In this document: piece after piece, positions 51,157 to 60,314 of the stretch
Layout of the letters: every line of letters begins with the position of its first letter
Position numbering within the stretch: position 1 is the stretch's first letter
Assembly: GCA_964423865.1 (NCBI GenBank)
Contig: CAYRGN010000001.1
Coordinates: 1 to 64,000 of the forward strand
From: Leadbetterella sp964423865
GTDB taxonomy: Bacteria; Bacteroidota; Bacteroidia; Cytophagales; Spirosomataceae
DNA length: 64,000 nt
Direction: 5' to 3'
Position numbers and translations under genes: made by a program
The notes under the pieces: model-generated
What the model saw: only the letters and a program-made list of their open reading frames with translations
Told to the model about the DNA's origin: nothing
Database searches by the model: none

Positions 51157-52320
51157 TTGGGGGTTCCGTCGAAATACAAATGGTGTGTCATCATTCCTAC
51201 CTATAACAATCACCGAACGCTGGCGGAAGTGGTCAGCGGTGTACTGAAGTATACGGAGGAGGTGATCGTGGTAAACGACGGCTCTACCGACCACACGGCG
51301 GAGATTCTGCAGCAATTCCCCACCCTTACCGTGCTCACCCACCCGGAAAACCGGGGAAAAGGCTCCGCCCTGAGAAACGGCTTCCGGAAAGCCCTTGAAA
51401 TGGGGTATGCGTTTGCCATTACCATTGACTCCGACGGGCAGCATTTCCCGGACGACATCCCGGTTTTTATCGAAAGGCTGAACGCTTCCAACGGCAATAT
51501 CCTGTTGATTGGTGAGCGGAACATGGCCCAGGAGGGCGTTCCCCGGAAAAGCAGTTTCGGCAATACATTTTCGAATTTCTGGTTCCGGTTTGAAACGGGC
51601 ATTGCGTTGGGCGACACGCAGTCGGGTTTTCGCCTGTACCCCCTGTTGCAAATGCCGAAGCGCTATTTTACCCCTAAATTCGAATTTGAGATCGAGTCTA
51701 TCGTACGGGCGGCGTGGAAAGGGGTACACGTGGAGAACGTGCCGGTGCGCGTGCACTATGCGCAGGAAGGCCGGGTTTCGCATTTTCGTCCGTTTCGCGA
51801 CTTCACCCGCATCAGTATCCTGAACACGGTGCTGGTGCTGATTACCCTCTGTTATATCAAGCCCCGGGATTTTTTTCGTAACCTAAAAAAAAAAGAGTTT
51901 AAGCAGTTTCTGAAAGAGGAATTGCTGGAAAGCGGGGATAGTCGCACCAGGAAGGCGCTTTCCATGGCGTTGGGGGTATTTTGGGGCATTGTGCCGCTCT
52001 GGGGTTTTCAGACCCTGGGGGTGTTGGGTTCGGCGTATGTGCTGAGACTGAACAAGCTGATTGCTTTCGCGTTTTCCAACGTCAGCCTGCCGCCTTTTAT
52101 TCCCCTGATTATTTTGGCTTCCCTGAAAGTGGGCTCCTGGTTGACCGGATTTCCCACCGTTCCGGATGGGCCTCTGAACCGGGAGGTGGTGCAGCTTCAT
52201 CTGGTGCAATACGTGGTGGGGAGTACGGTACTGGCCCTGGCGCTGGCGGTGGCCACCGGTCTGGTCGGGTATGCGTTGCTTGCTTGTTTTTCGAGAACTA
52301 AAACTGCTCTGAATGCATAA
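51157..52320 (+). CDS. Family 2 glycosyltransferase fused to DUF2062
   Basis: A 387-residue membrane-associated protein. The GT-A domain (1-250) has 'VIIPTYNNHRTL', 'VNDGSTDHTAEI' and the metal-binding Asp90-Ser-Asp92 in 'ITIDSDGQHFPDDI'. A C-terminal DUF2062 membrane domain (about 265-370, 'GVFWGIVPLWGFQTLGVLG') follows. The GT part resembles dolichyl-phosphate-mannose synthases, so the acceptor may be a lipid. The fusion is frequent in Bacteroidota polyene clusters. TTG 51157 is the only start that keeps the first beta strand. The gene overlaps the exporter gene by eight bases. Confidence 0.88.
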   Translation: MGVPSKYKWCVIIPTYNNHRTLAEVVSGVLKYTEEVIVVNDGSTDHTAEILQQFPTLTVLTHPENRGKGSALRNGFRKALEMGYAFAITIDSDGQHFPDDIPVFIERLNASNGNILLIGERNMAQEGVPRKSSFGNTFSNFWFRFETGIALGDTQSGFRLYPLLQMPKRYFTPKFEFEIESIVRAAWKGVHVENVPVRVHYAQEGRVSHFRPFRDFTRISILNTVLVLITLCYIKPRDFFRNLKKKEFKQFLKEELLESGDSRTRKALSMALGVFWGIVPLWGFQTLGVLGSAYVLRLNKLIAFAFSNVSLPPFIPLIILASLKVGSWLTGFPTVPDGPLNREVVQLHLVQYVVGSTVLALALAVATGLVGYALLACFSRTKTALNA

Positions 52321-55300
52321 GATTTTTATCCGTATTCATCGTTTCGTGGAGAAAAACAAAGCCCTGGCTTTGCTCCTGGCCGTGATCTACCTGGCGCTCA
52401 CGGGCTTTTTGCTTTTCCAACTGAAATTTGAAGAAGATATTACCCGCCTGATACCCCGGAGCGAGTCGTCTGACCGGGCTTCCCGTGTGTTGAACAGCCT
52501 GGAATTTGCCGATAAAATCACCGTTCTGATCCGGAAAGAAGAGGGGGGAAGCACCGACGACCTTACTGCCATGGCCGATAGTTTCCTCGACAGCCTGTCG
52601 GTTTGCGAACCCTACGTGCGCTCGGTGCAGGGCAGGCTTTCGGAAGATACGTTTGAGGAGGCCTTCGCGTTTGTGAACGAGCGCCTGCCCCTCTTCCTGG
52701 ATTCGGCGGATTACGCGACCATAGAAAAGAGTTTGCACCCCGACAGCCTGAGGGCCACGGTAAGAGCCAATTTTCAATCTCTTACTTCTGCTTTTCTTAG
52801 CGGAAGAATGGTGATGCAAGACCCCCTGGGCATGACTTTTCTGGGCCTCCGGAAATTGCAGGATCTGAATGCCGGAGAAGACCTGGTGATGGAAAACGGG
52901 TATATACTTACGGCCGACAGACGGAATCTCCTGCTCTTTATCAACCCGGTGTTAGCCGGGAACGAAACCGAAAAAAATACGCTTTTCGCAGAACAGCTGT
53001 ACCGTATCCGGGATAGTCTGAACCGGGAGTTTCAAGGCAAAAGTACGGTGGAATATCATGGGGCGGCCCTGATTGCGGTGGCCAATGCTCATCAGATCAA
53101 GCGCGATATCGTGGCCACCATGGCCGTGGCGTTGACGGTGCTGATGCTGATCCTGATGCTGTACTACCGCCGGGTGTATATCCCTTTACTCCTGTTTATT
53201 CCTACGGTCTTCGGCGTTTTACTGGCCACCACGGCACTCTACTTTCTCCGGGATACCATTTCGGCCATTTCATTGAGTATCGGGGCCATTTTGCTGGGCG
53301 TGACCATTGACTATGCCCTGCATATTCTCACCCATTACAAGCACAACAGCGATACGGAAACCCTGTACCGCGACATCACCCGTCCCCTGATCATGAGCAG
53401 TACCACCACGGCCGTGGCTTTTCTCTGCCTGCTCTTTGTGCATTCGGAAGCCCTGAGAGACCTGGGGATTTTCGCAGCGGTGGCGGTGGTGGCTTCGGCC
53501 CTGTTCTCCCTGGTGATTATTCCCCATTTATACCGGCCTGGGAAGTTGGCCTCAGATGCTTCAGCAGGCTCGAAGCCCGGACACATTCTCGACCGGCTTG
53601 CTTCCTACCCTTTTGAACGCAGTCGCGCCCTGATCGGCCTCTGTGTGGCGGCCATAGCGGTGAGCCTCTTCACCTGGCAGAAAGTAGGCTTTAATGAGGA
53701 TATTTCCCAACTGAATTTCGTTCCTGATACTATACGCCAAACCGAAAAGAGGCTGGAGGAGTCGACCAACCTCACTGCCAAATCCCTGTACCTTGTGCAT
53801 TATGCCTCTACCCTTGATTCGGCCCTGGATGCGAGTCGTAAGACGGGCAGGGAGCTTCGGCGGACGAAGAATACCGGTCTTATTCTCGACTACAGTTCTC
53901 CGGCCGGTCTTCTGCTTTCTTCGGGCGCCCAAAGGGAAAAAACAGAGGCGTGGAAACGTTTCTGGACACCGGAAAGAAAAGCCGCAGTAGAGGGTATCCT
54001 GGTTTCGGAAGGAAAGAAAACGGGATTTGCCGACGATGCTTACCGGGAATTTTTTGACCTACTTGACCGGGATTTTGAACTGGCCCCCTACGGCGACTTC
54101 CTGGACTTTGAAGCCTTGTCTCTCCGTGATTTTATCGGCGAAAAGGAGGGCCTGTATACGGTAACCACCCTGGTGAAAATTTCGGAGGACCGAAGAGATG
54201 AAGTGGCTGCGCATTTTAAAAACGAGGCCTCCATGCTGGTGGTAGACCGACAGCAGCTGAACGAAACCTTCCTGGGTAACCTTAAAAACGATTTCAACCG
54301 CCTGGTGAATCTTTCTTTCGTGGCGGTGTTGCTGATCCTCTTCGTATTTTTCAGAAGGCCGGAGCTGGTGCTGATCAGCGCTATTCCTATTGGCCTTACC
54401 GGACTGGTAACGGCGGGTATAATGGGCCTGCTGGGCATTGATCTCAATATTTTCAGCACCATTGTGTGTACCCTGGTTTTTGGACATGGGGTAGATTTCA
54501 GCATTTTTATGACCTCCGCCCTTCAAAAGGAATATACGACAGGAAAAGATGAGATGCCCCTTTACCGCACCTCGGTGTTGTTGGCTGTGCTGACCACCAT
54601 TCTGGCCATTGGCGCCCTCATTTTCGCCGAGCATCCTGCGTTGCGCTCCATTTCCGCGGTTTCCCTGGTAGGGGTTTTTACCGCCGTACTGATTACTTTT
54701 GTTTTTTATCCCCTGCTTTTTCGTATACTGGTGGCGGCAAGGCCCAATAGAGGGAAACCGCCGGTGAGGATCTTTCTTTTTATCGGCTCTGTTTTATCGT
54801 TTACCTACTACGGTCTGGGCGGGTTTTTCTTCTCTTTTCTCAGTACCCTGGCCTCTTTTTGGCCCGGTAAGCAGGAGAAGTTGAAATATACCATCAGGCG
54901 GTGGATGGCCGGCTTCATGAGGTCGGTTACTGCGAGCAGCCTCAACCTGAAGAGAATCCGTATCCTCAATGAAGTGGGAGAGGACTTTAGTCGCCCGGCG
55001 GTGATCATTGCCAATCATAGTTCTTTTCTGGATATTCTGATTATGGGGAGTTTATATCCTAAAACGGTATTCCTGGTGAGCGACTGGGTGTATAACAGCC
55101 CGATTTTTGGGAAAGGTGTGCGTTTTTTAGGGTTTTACCCGGTTTCCCGGGGGCTGGAGAAAGGGGTGGAAGAGTTGAGGGAGAAGATCGAAGCCGGGTA
55201 TTCCATCATGGTATTTCCGGAAGGAACCCGTTCGAAAGACAATATAGTGAAACGCTTTCACAAGGGTGCGTTTTACCTGGCGGAATATTTCGGGATGGAT

Positions 55301-55915
55301 ATTTTGCCGGTGCTGCTGCACGGGGGTGCGGATGTTTTCTCTAAAGGCGATTTCCTGATCCGGCATTACGCAATCACGGTGAAATACCTGGAGAGAATCC
55401 GGCCCGAAGATCTGGCGTTTGGGGAGGGGTACAGAGAAAGGACGAAAGCCATCAGCCGGTATTTTAAGGAGGAATACCGGTCTCTCCGTAAGGAGTTGGA
55501 GGGCCCCGGGTATTACCGGGAAATTGTGATGGAAAACTTTATTTACAAGGAACCCGGGATAGTGGAGGCGGTAAAAAGTGGATGGGAGGAGAAGGAAAAA
55601 CAGTTTTACGTGCTGGAGGAGGAACTTTCTCCGTCCGCTAAAATTTTGCATATTGCCGATGATTACGGAGAAGGTGACCTGCTGCTGGTGCTTCGGCAGC
55701 CGGAAAGGAAAGTCGACTCCTGGATAAAGGATGCGGGGAAGCGGGAAGTGGCACGGAACAACTACACGGTTAAAAACCGGCACCTGAATTACCCGGACGC
55801 CCTGCCTTCTGCCGATGGATACGAAGTGCTCCTGGTTTCCTGCGCTCATGACCTGCCCGATGAATGGATGAACGCTTTTCCGCGAGTGCTGAAAATCAAT
55901 ACCGTACCGAAATGA
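52313..55915 (+). CDS. MMPL/RND exporter fused to lysophosphatidate-type acyltransferase
   Basis: A 1200-residue inner membrane protein. Residues 1-850 are an MMPL-type RND transporter: TM1 at about 15-37, a periplasmic loop, and two clusters of transmembrane helices (about 260-410 and 655-800). A PlsC acyltransferase (about 880-1080) follows, with His902 and Asp907 in 'NHSSFLDIL' and 'FPEGTRSKDN' near 968. The last 110 residues ('ILHIADDYGEGDLLLVL', 'EVLLVSCAHDL') look like a degenerate methyltransferase-type Rossmann domain. It probably acylates and flips the polyene lipid across the inner membrane, passing it to the LolA-like carrier. The fusion puts transfer and export in one polypeptide. 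It overlaps both neighbours by a few bases. Confidence 0.88.
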   Translation: MHKIFIRIHRFVEKNKALALLLAVIYLALTGFLLFQLKFEEDITRLIPRSESSDRASRVLNSLEFADKITVLIRKEEGGSTDDLTAMADSFLDSLSVCEPYVRSVQGRLSEDTFEEAFAFVNERLPLFLDSADYATIEKSLHPDSLRATVRANFQSLTSAFLSGRMVMQDPLGMTFLGLRKLQDLNAGEDLVMENGYILTADRRNLLLFINPVLAGNETEKNTLFAEQLYRIRDSLNREFQGKSTVEYHGAALIAVANAHQIKRDIVATMAVALTVLMLILMLYYRRVYIPLLLFIPTVFGVLLATTALYFLRDTISAISLSIGAILLGVTIDYALHILTHYKHNSDTETLYRDITRPLIMSSTTTAVAFLCLLFVHSEALRDLGIFAAVAVVASALFSLVIIPHLYRPGKLASDASAGSKPGHILDRLASYPFERSRALIGLCVAAIAVSLFTWQKVGFNEDISQLNFVPDTIRQTEKRLEESTNLTAKSLYLVHYASTLDSALDASRKTGRELRRTKNTGLILDYSSPAGLLLSSGAQREKTEAWKRFWTPERKAAVEGILVSEGKKTGFADDAYREFFDLLDRDFELAPYGDFLDFEALSLRDFIGEKEGLYTVTTLVKISEDRRDEVAAHFKNEASMLVVDRQQLNETFLGNLKNDFNRLVNLSFVAVLLILFVFFRRPELVLISAIPIGLTGLVTAGIMGLLGIDLNIFSTIVCTLVFGHGVDFSIFMTSALQKEYTTGKDEMPLYRTSVLLAVLTTILAIGALIFAEHPALRSISAVSLVGVFTAVLITFVFYPLLFRILVAARPNRGKPPVRIFLFIGSVLSFTYYGLGGFFFSFLSTLASFWPGKQEKLKYTIRRWMAGFMRSVTASSLNLKRIRILNEVGEDFSRPAVIIANHSSFLDILIMGSLYPKTVFLVSDWVYNSPIFGKGVRFLGFYPVSRGLEKGVEELREKIEAGYSIMVFPEGTRSKDNIVKRFHKGAFYLAEYFGMDILPVLLHGGADVFSKGDFLIRHYAITVKYLERIRPEDLAFGEGYRERTKAISRYFKEEYRSLRKELEGPGYYREIVMENFIYKEPGIVEAVKSGWEEKEKQFYVLEEELSPSAKILHIADDYGEGDLLLVLRQPERKVDSWIKDAGKREVARNNYTVKNRHLNYPDALPSADGYEVLLVSCAHDLPDEWMNAFPRVLKINTVPK

Positions 55916-57426
55916 CGTATGACGCGATAGTGATCGGCAGCGGCCTGGGCGGACTGGCCTCGGCGCTCATCCTGGCCAAAGAGGGAATGAGCGTGTTGGT
56001 GCTGGAGAAAAACAACCAGTTTGGGGGTAATCTTCAGACGTTTTCGCGGCATAAGGCTATCCTGGATACCGGTGTGCATTACCTGGGTGGCCTCGACAAG
56101 GGCCAGAATCTCTATGCCTATTTCCGTTACCTGGGCATTTATGAGCAGCTGGAGCTGACCCGTATGGAGAAAGACGGCTTTGATGTGATTTCTTTTGAGG
56201 GGGATTCGCACGCCTACCCCCACGCCCAGGGGTACGATAATTTTATCGCCCGCCTGCTTCCGTTTTTTCCGGAAGAAGAAGAAGCGTTGAGGAAATACTG
56301 CGCCAAAATCCGGGAGGTTTGCGATCTCTTTCCCCTTTATAACCTGGAGGCGGAAGGAAGCTATGATACCGGTGTACTGGGTGAAAATGCTCGGGATTTC
56401 CTGGACACGCTGACCTCCAATGAAAAATTAAAGGCGGTATTGGCGGGGTCTTCCTATCTTTATGCCGGTATTGCGGAAAAAACACCCCTGTATGTACACG
56501 CGTTGTCGGTGAATTCTTATATAGAAAGCGCCTGGCGGGTAGGAAGAGGGGGGAGCCAGATCACCCGGGCGCTGATCAGGGAACTGAAGAAATACAATGT
56601 GGCGGTAATGCGGCGTCAGGAGGTGACGGAATTTATTTTCAAAGAGGAAGAGCTGGCCGGCGTCAGAACCCGTTCGGGAGAAGAATTTAAGGGAAAATAT
56701 GTGATTTCCAATATTGATCTCAAAACCACAGTCGCCCTGGCCTGTCGCTTCCGGAAAGCCTTTGTGAACCGGGTGAGCTTGTTGGAGCCGGGTGTGGCCG
56801 CTTTCAGCCTGTATATCGTGTTCCGGCCCGGAAGCTTCCGGTACGAGAACCGGAATTTTTACCATTGGCGTAACGAAGCGGCGGTGTGGCAGGCCCAGGA
56901 GTATACCGAAGCCACCTGGCCGGAGGGGTATATGGCTTCTATGACGGTGAAAAACCAGGGAGACGTCTATGCCGAAAGCATGACGTTGATGACCTACATG
57001 CGTTTTGAGGAAGTGGAAGCCTGGAAAGATACGTTCAATACCGTGGCCAGTAAAGGGAAAAGAGGAGAGGGGTATGAGGCTTTCAAGGAAGACCGGACCC
57101 GCCGTTTCCTGGAGGTAATTGAAGAGAAGTTTCCCGGCCTGAACGACTGCATAGAGGCCGTTTATGCCTCTACGCCCCTGTCGTACCGCGATTATATAGG
57201 CGGAGAAAAGGGAAATATGTACGGGTATGTGAAAGACAGTGGCCAACCTTTACTTAACTTTATAGCTCCGCGGTCTTCTGTGCCGAACCTGTTTTTTACG
57301 GGACAAACGGTCAATATGCACGGCATTTTGGGGGTAACTATCGGCGCGGTGGCTACCTGCGCGGAGATTCTGGGGAAAAAATACCTGCTGGATAAGATTC
57401 ATGCGGAGACTTCATTGGTTATATAG
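55912..57426 (+). CDS. FAD-dependent carotenoid isomerase/phytoene-desaturase-like oxidoreductase
   Basis: A 504-residue flavoprotein of the phytoene desaturase/CrtISO/retinol-saturase group. The N-terminal dinucleotide motif is 'VIGSGLGGLASALILAKEG' (about 7-25), and the C-terminal FAD-binding end 'LFFTGQTVNMHGILGVTIGA' is typical. No carotenoid genes are near, so the substrate is probably the polyene chain, which it may desaturate, saturate or isomerise. ATG 55912 overlaps the exporter stop (ATGA); the longer frame from 55864 adds 16 residues inside the exporter gene and is rejected. Confidence 0.88.
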   Translation: MTYDAIVIGSGLGGLASALILAKEGMSVLVLEKNNQFGGNLQTFSRHKAILDTGVHYLGGLDKGQNLYAYFRYLGIYEQLELTRMEKDGFDVISFEGDSHAYPHAQGYDNFIARLLPFFPEEEEALRKYCAKIREVCDLFPLYNLEAEGSYDTGVLGENARDFLDTLTSNEKLKAVLAGSSYLYAGIAEKTPLYVHALSVNSYIESAWRVGRGGSQITRALIRELKKYNVAVMRRQEVTEFIFKEEELAGVRTRSGEEFKGKYVISNIDLKTTVALACRFRKAFVNRVSLLEPGVAAFSLYIVFRPGSFRYENRNFYHWRNEAAVWQAQEYTEATWPEGYMASMTVKNQGDVYAESMTLMTYMRFEEVEAWKDTFNTVASKGKRGEGYEAFKEDRTRRFLEVIEEKFPGLNDCIEAVYASTPLSYRDYIGGEKGNMYGYVKDSGQPLLNFIAPRSSVPNLFFTGQTVNMHGILGVTIGAVATCAEILGKKYLLDKIHAETSLVI

Positions 57427-59008
57427 CGGACTATTTGTAGGACTAACCGCCTGCGGTACAGCAAAGCTGAACCGTTATGCGCCGACCTATACGGCTCCGG
57501 AGGTTACACATATTTCGGCTTCTGAGCGGGTAAGCGGCCGCAGTCACCTGGAGAAAAACGCCTACGGTCTCTGGGAATTGTATGTGGAGGGGAGTCCTAT
57601 GGAGTTGGGCCTCCGGAACGGGGCGCTGACCGACAGCCTGTACCGGCATCAGGAGAAGGTGTTTTTTGAAAAGGTGGAGGAGATTGTCCCTTCCCGGGGC
57701 AGGCAGTGGCTGTTGCGCAAATTCCTGGCCTGGTATAACCGAAAGCTTCCCCGGAGTATTATTCCCCAGTATCGGGAAGAGATTTACGGATTGTCGCGTT
57801 ACGCTTCCGACAGTCTGAATTTCATTGCTCCCCCGTATGCGCGGTGTCTTTATCTGCACGGCGCCCACGATATCGGGCATGCCCTGCAAGACCTGGCCAT
57901 GGTGGGGTGTACCTCCTTTGCCGTCTGGGGAGAAAATACAGAGGACGGCCAGCTGATGATCGGCCGGAATTTTGATTTTTATGCGGGAGACGCATTCGCT
58001 GAAAACAAAGTGGTGGCTTTTGTCAGGCCGGACTCGGGATACGGTTTTTTGTCGGTCACCTGGCCGGGCATGATCGGGGTGGTGTCGGGCATGAATACGG
58101 AAGGCCTCACCGTGACCATCAATGCAGGGAAATCATCGGTACCTCTGAAGGCCCGCACGCCGGTGTCGTTGGTGGTGAGGGAGATTCTGCAATATGCGCG
58201 AAACATAGACGAGGCTATCGCCGTGGCTTCACGGAGGCGGGTGTTTGTTTCCGAAAGCATTATGGTGGGCAGCGCGGCCGACAACCGGGCCGTGCTGATA
58301 GAGATTTCTCCCCGGAAAAGGGATGTGTTTGAAGTGGAGAATTCGGCCCGTCTGGTGTGTGCCAATCATTTCCGGAGTAAAACGTACGCCCACGACCGGA
58401 AAAACCGGAAGCAGATTGAAGAGAGCCATTCCCTGTACCGGTTTGAGCGGATGAACGAGTTGCTGGACAGCACGGAAAAAATAGATGTAGAAAAGGCGGT
58501 GGCGATTCTTCGTAACCGGGAGGGTCTGCATGGGCAGCCGATAGGTTGGGGCAACGAAAAAGCACTGAATCAGTTGCTGGCCCACCATGGGGTGGTTTTT
58601 CAGCCCTTGGAGCGCAAGGCTTGGGTTTCGGCACACCCCTACCAGCTGGGCGCTTTCGTAGCATACGATCTGAACGAAATTTTTTCGTCGGATACCCTGA
58701 ACTACACTATTTCGGAAGCCGTGCCGGAAGACCCCTTTCTTCACAGCTCAGCCTATGCGGATTATGAGCGTTACCGGATACTGGACCGGCAGCTTGATAC
58801 GGCCCTGAAAAAGGGGAGTGTGCTTCCCGGTTCATTTTTTGAGGAGTATATTTCTTTGAATCCTGAACTTTGGTCCGTATATTACAAATCCGGAAAGTAT
58901 TTTAAGAAGAATAAACAGGAAGACAAAGCCCGGAGGTATTTTGAAACGGCCCTGACTAAGGAGATTACCACATTGCCGGCCCGAAGGGAAATTGAAAAGA
59001 ATTTATGA
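57401..59008 (+). CDS. Lipoprotein Ntn-hydrolase, C45/acyl-transferase family
   Basis: A 535-residue protein with a lipobox 'LTAC' (Cys18) and a peptidase C45 (acyl-CoA:6-APA acyltransferase-like) fold. Cys170 in 'AMVGCTSFAVWG' is the predicted nucleophile, followed by 'MIGRNFDFYAGD' and 'GVVSGMNTEGLTVTINAGKS'; the C-terminal 100 residues contain TPR-like helices. The family cleaves or forms amide/ester bonds to acyl groups. In this operon it could attach or release the polyene acyl group at the cell surface. It overlaps the previous gene by 26 bases and the next by 4, so it belongs to the same transcript. Confidence 0.85.
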   Translation: MRRLHWLYSGLFVGLTACGTAKLNRYAPTYTAPEVTHISASERVSGRSHLEKNAYGLWELYVEGSPMELGLRNGALTDSLYRHQEKVFFEKVEEIVPSRGRQWLLRKFLAWYNRKLPRSIIPQYREEIYGLSRYASDSLNFIAPPYARCLYLHGAHDIGHALQDLAMVGCTSFAVWGENTEDGQLMIGRNFDFYAGDAFAENKVVAFVRPDSGYGFLSVTWPGMIGVVSGMNTEGLTVTINAGKSSVPLKARTPVSLVVREILQYARNIDEAIAVASRRRVFVSESIMVGSAADNRAVLIEISPRKRDVFEVENSARLVCANHFRSKTYAHDRKNRKQIEESHSLYRFERMNELLDSTEKIDVEKAVAILRNREGLHGQPIGWGNEKALNQLLAHHGVVFQPLERKAWVSAHPYQLGAFVAYDLNEIFSSDTLNYTISEAVPEDPFLHSSAYADYERYRILDRQLDTALKKGSVLPGSFFEEYISLNPELWSVYYKSGKYFKKNKQEDKARRYFETALTKEITTLPARREIEKNL

Positions 59009-60294
59009 TGGAGCTTACGATAGACACCTGGAGCAGAGAGAAAATTGAGGCATTTCAGGAAATAAAACTAAAGGAAGCCTTGGCGTATGTAGAACGTAAC
59101 TCCCCTTTTTATGAACGGTATTTCCGGGAAGAAGGGGTGAAGACGGGGGAAATAGTGGGTTTGGCCGACCTCCAGAAGTTGCCTTTTACCACCAAGGAGC
59201 ATCTTCAAAAGTTTAATGATGATTTTTTATGTGTGCCGCCCCAGCGGGTGGTAGATTATGTAACTACTTCGGGTACTTCAGGCAGTCCGGTAACGTTCGC
59301 GCTGACGGATGCCGACCTGGAGCGTCTGGCTTACAACGAGGCGGTGTCTTTTGCCTGTTCAGGGGTGGAAAAGGGGGATGTGGTGCAGCTGATGACCACG
59401 ATGGACCGGCAGTTTATGGCCGGACTGGCGTATTTTCTGGGTTTGAGGAAACTGGGCGCTACCGTGGTACGTGTGGGCGCGGGAATTCCGGAACTGCAAT
59501 GGGATGCCATCCGGCGGTATCGTCCGGCTTACCTGATCACGGTTCCTTCCTTTCTGATCAAAATGATAGAATACGCGGAGGCCAACGGAATAGATTACCT
59601 CAATAGCGGTGTAAAGGGGGTGATTTGTATAGGGGAACCCCTAAGAAACCAGGATTTTTCACCCAACAACATAAGCAGTAAGATTAGGGAAAAGTGGGAT
59701 GTGGACTTGTTTTCTACGTATGCCTCTACGGAGATGAGTACGGCTTTTGCCGAGTGTGAATTTCAGCGGGGCGGGCATCATCACCCGGATCTGATTATTA
59801 TAGAAGTGGTAGACGAAGAGGGACGGCAGGTAGGAGAGGGAGAAGCCGGTGAACTGGTAGTGACTACCCTGGGCGTAGAGGCCATGCCCCTGGTGCGGTT
59901 TAAAACCGGTGATATTGTGCAGGTACATACGGAACCCTGCGAGTGCGGGCGAAACTCCCTGCGCATCGGGCCGGTGATCGGGCGGAAACAGCAGATGATC
60001 AAATATAAGGGGACTACCCTTTACCCTCCGGCGATGAACAACCTCCTGAACGGGTTTGATGAGATCAAAAATCACCTGATCGAGATATCGGTCAATGAAC
60101 TGGGTACCGATGAAATCATGATCTACCTGGCTGTAGATGCTCCCTCTGACGATTTCCTGACCCAGATCCGCGACCATTTCCGCGCCCGGCTGCGGGTTAC
60201 TCCCAAAATTGAATTTGTGCCTCTCGACGAACTGAATAAAAGGGTTTATCTGCCGAAGAGTCGTAAGCCGGTGCAGTTTGTGGATAGGAGGTGA
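59005..60294 (+). CDS. Phenylacetate-CoA ligase-like adenylating enzyme
   Basis: A 429-residue ANL-superfamily enzyme of the PaaK branch. The P-loop reads 'VTTSGTSGSPVTF' (86-98), the adenylate-contacting 'YASTEM' lies near 234, and the zinc-binding-like 'EPCECGRNSLRIG' near 311. The C-terminal swivel domain ends 'FVPLDELNKRVYLPKSRKP'. In aryl polyene or flexirubin formation an aryl acid (4-hydroxycinnamate type) must be activated and loaded on the ACP; this enzyme is the only candidate here. Whether it makes a CoA or ACP thioester cannot be read from sequence. It overlaps the hydrolase gene (ATGA) and ends 20 bases from the convergent AAA gene. Confidence 0.88.
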   Translation: MMELTIDTWSREKIEAFQEIKLKEALAYVERNSPFYERYFREEGVKTGEIVGLADLQKLPFTTKEHLQKFNDDFLCVPPQRVVDYVTTSGTSGSPVTFALTDADLERLAYNEAVSFACSGVEKGDVVQLMTTMDRQFMAGLAYFLGLRKLGATVVRVGAGIPELQWDAIRRYRPAYLITVPSFLIKMIEYAEANGIDYLNSGVKGVICIGEPLRNQDFSPNNISSKIREKWDVDLFSTYASTEMSTAFAECEFQRGGHHHPDLIIIEVVDEEGRQVGEGEAGELVVTTLGVEAMPLVRFKTGDIVQVHTEPCECGRNSLRIGPVIGRKQQMIKYKGTTLYPPAMNNLLNGFDEIKNHLIEISVNELGTDEIMIYLAVDAPSDDFLTQIRDHFRARLRVTPKIEFVPLDELNKRVYLPKSRKPVQFVDRR

Positions 60295-60314
60295 TGGGGG
60301 GCTTTTACTAATTG

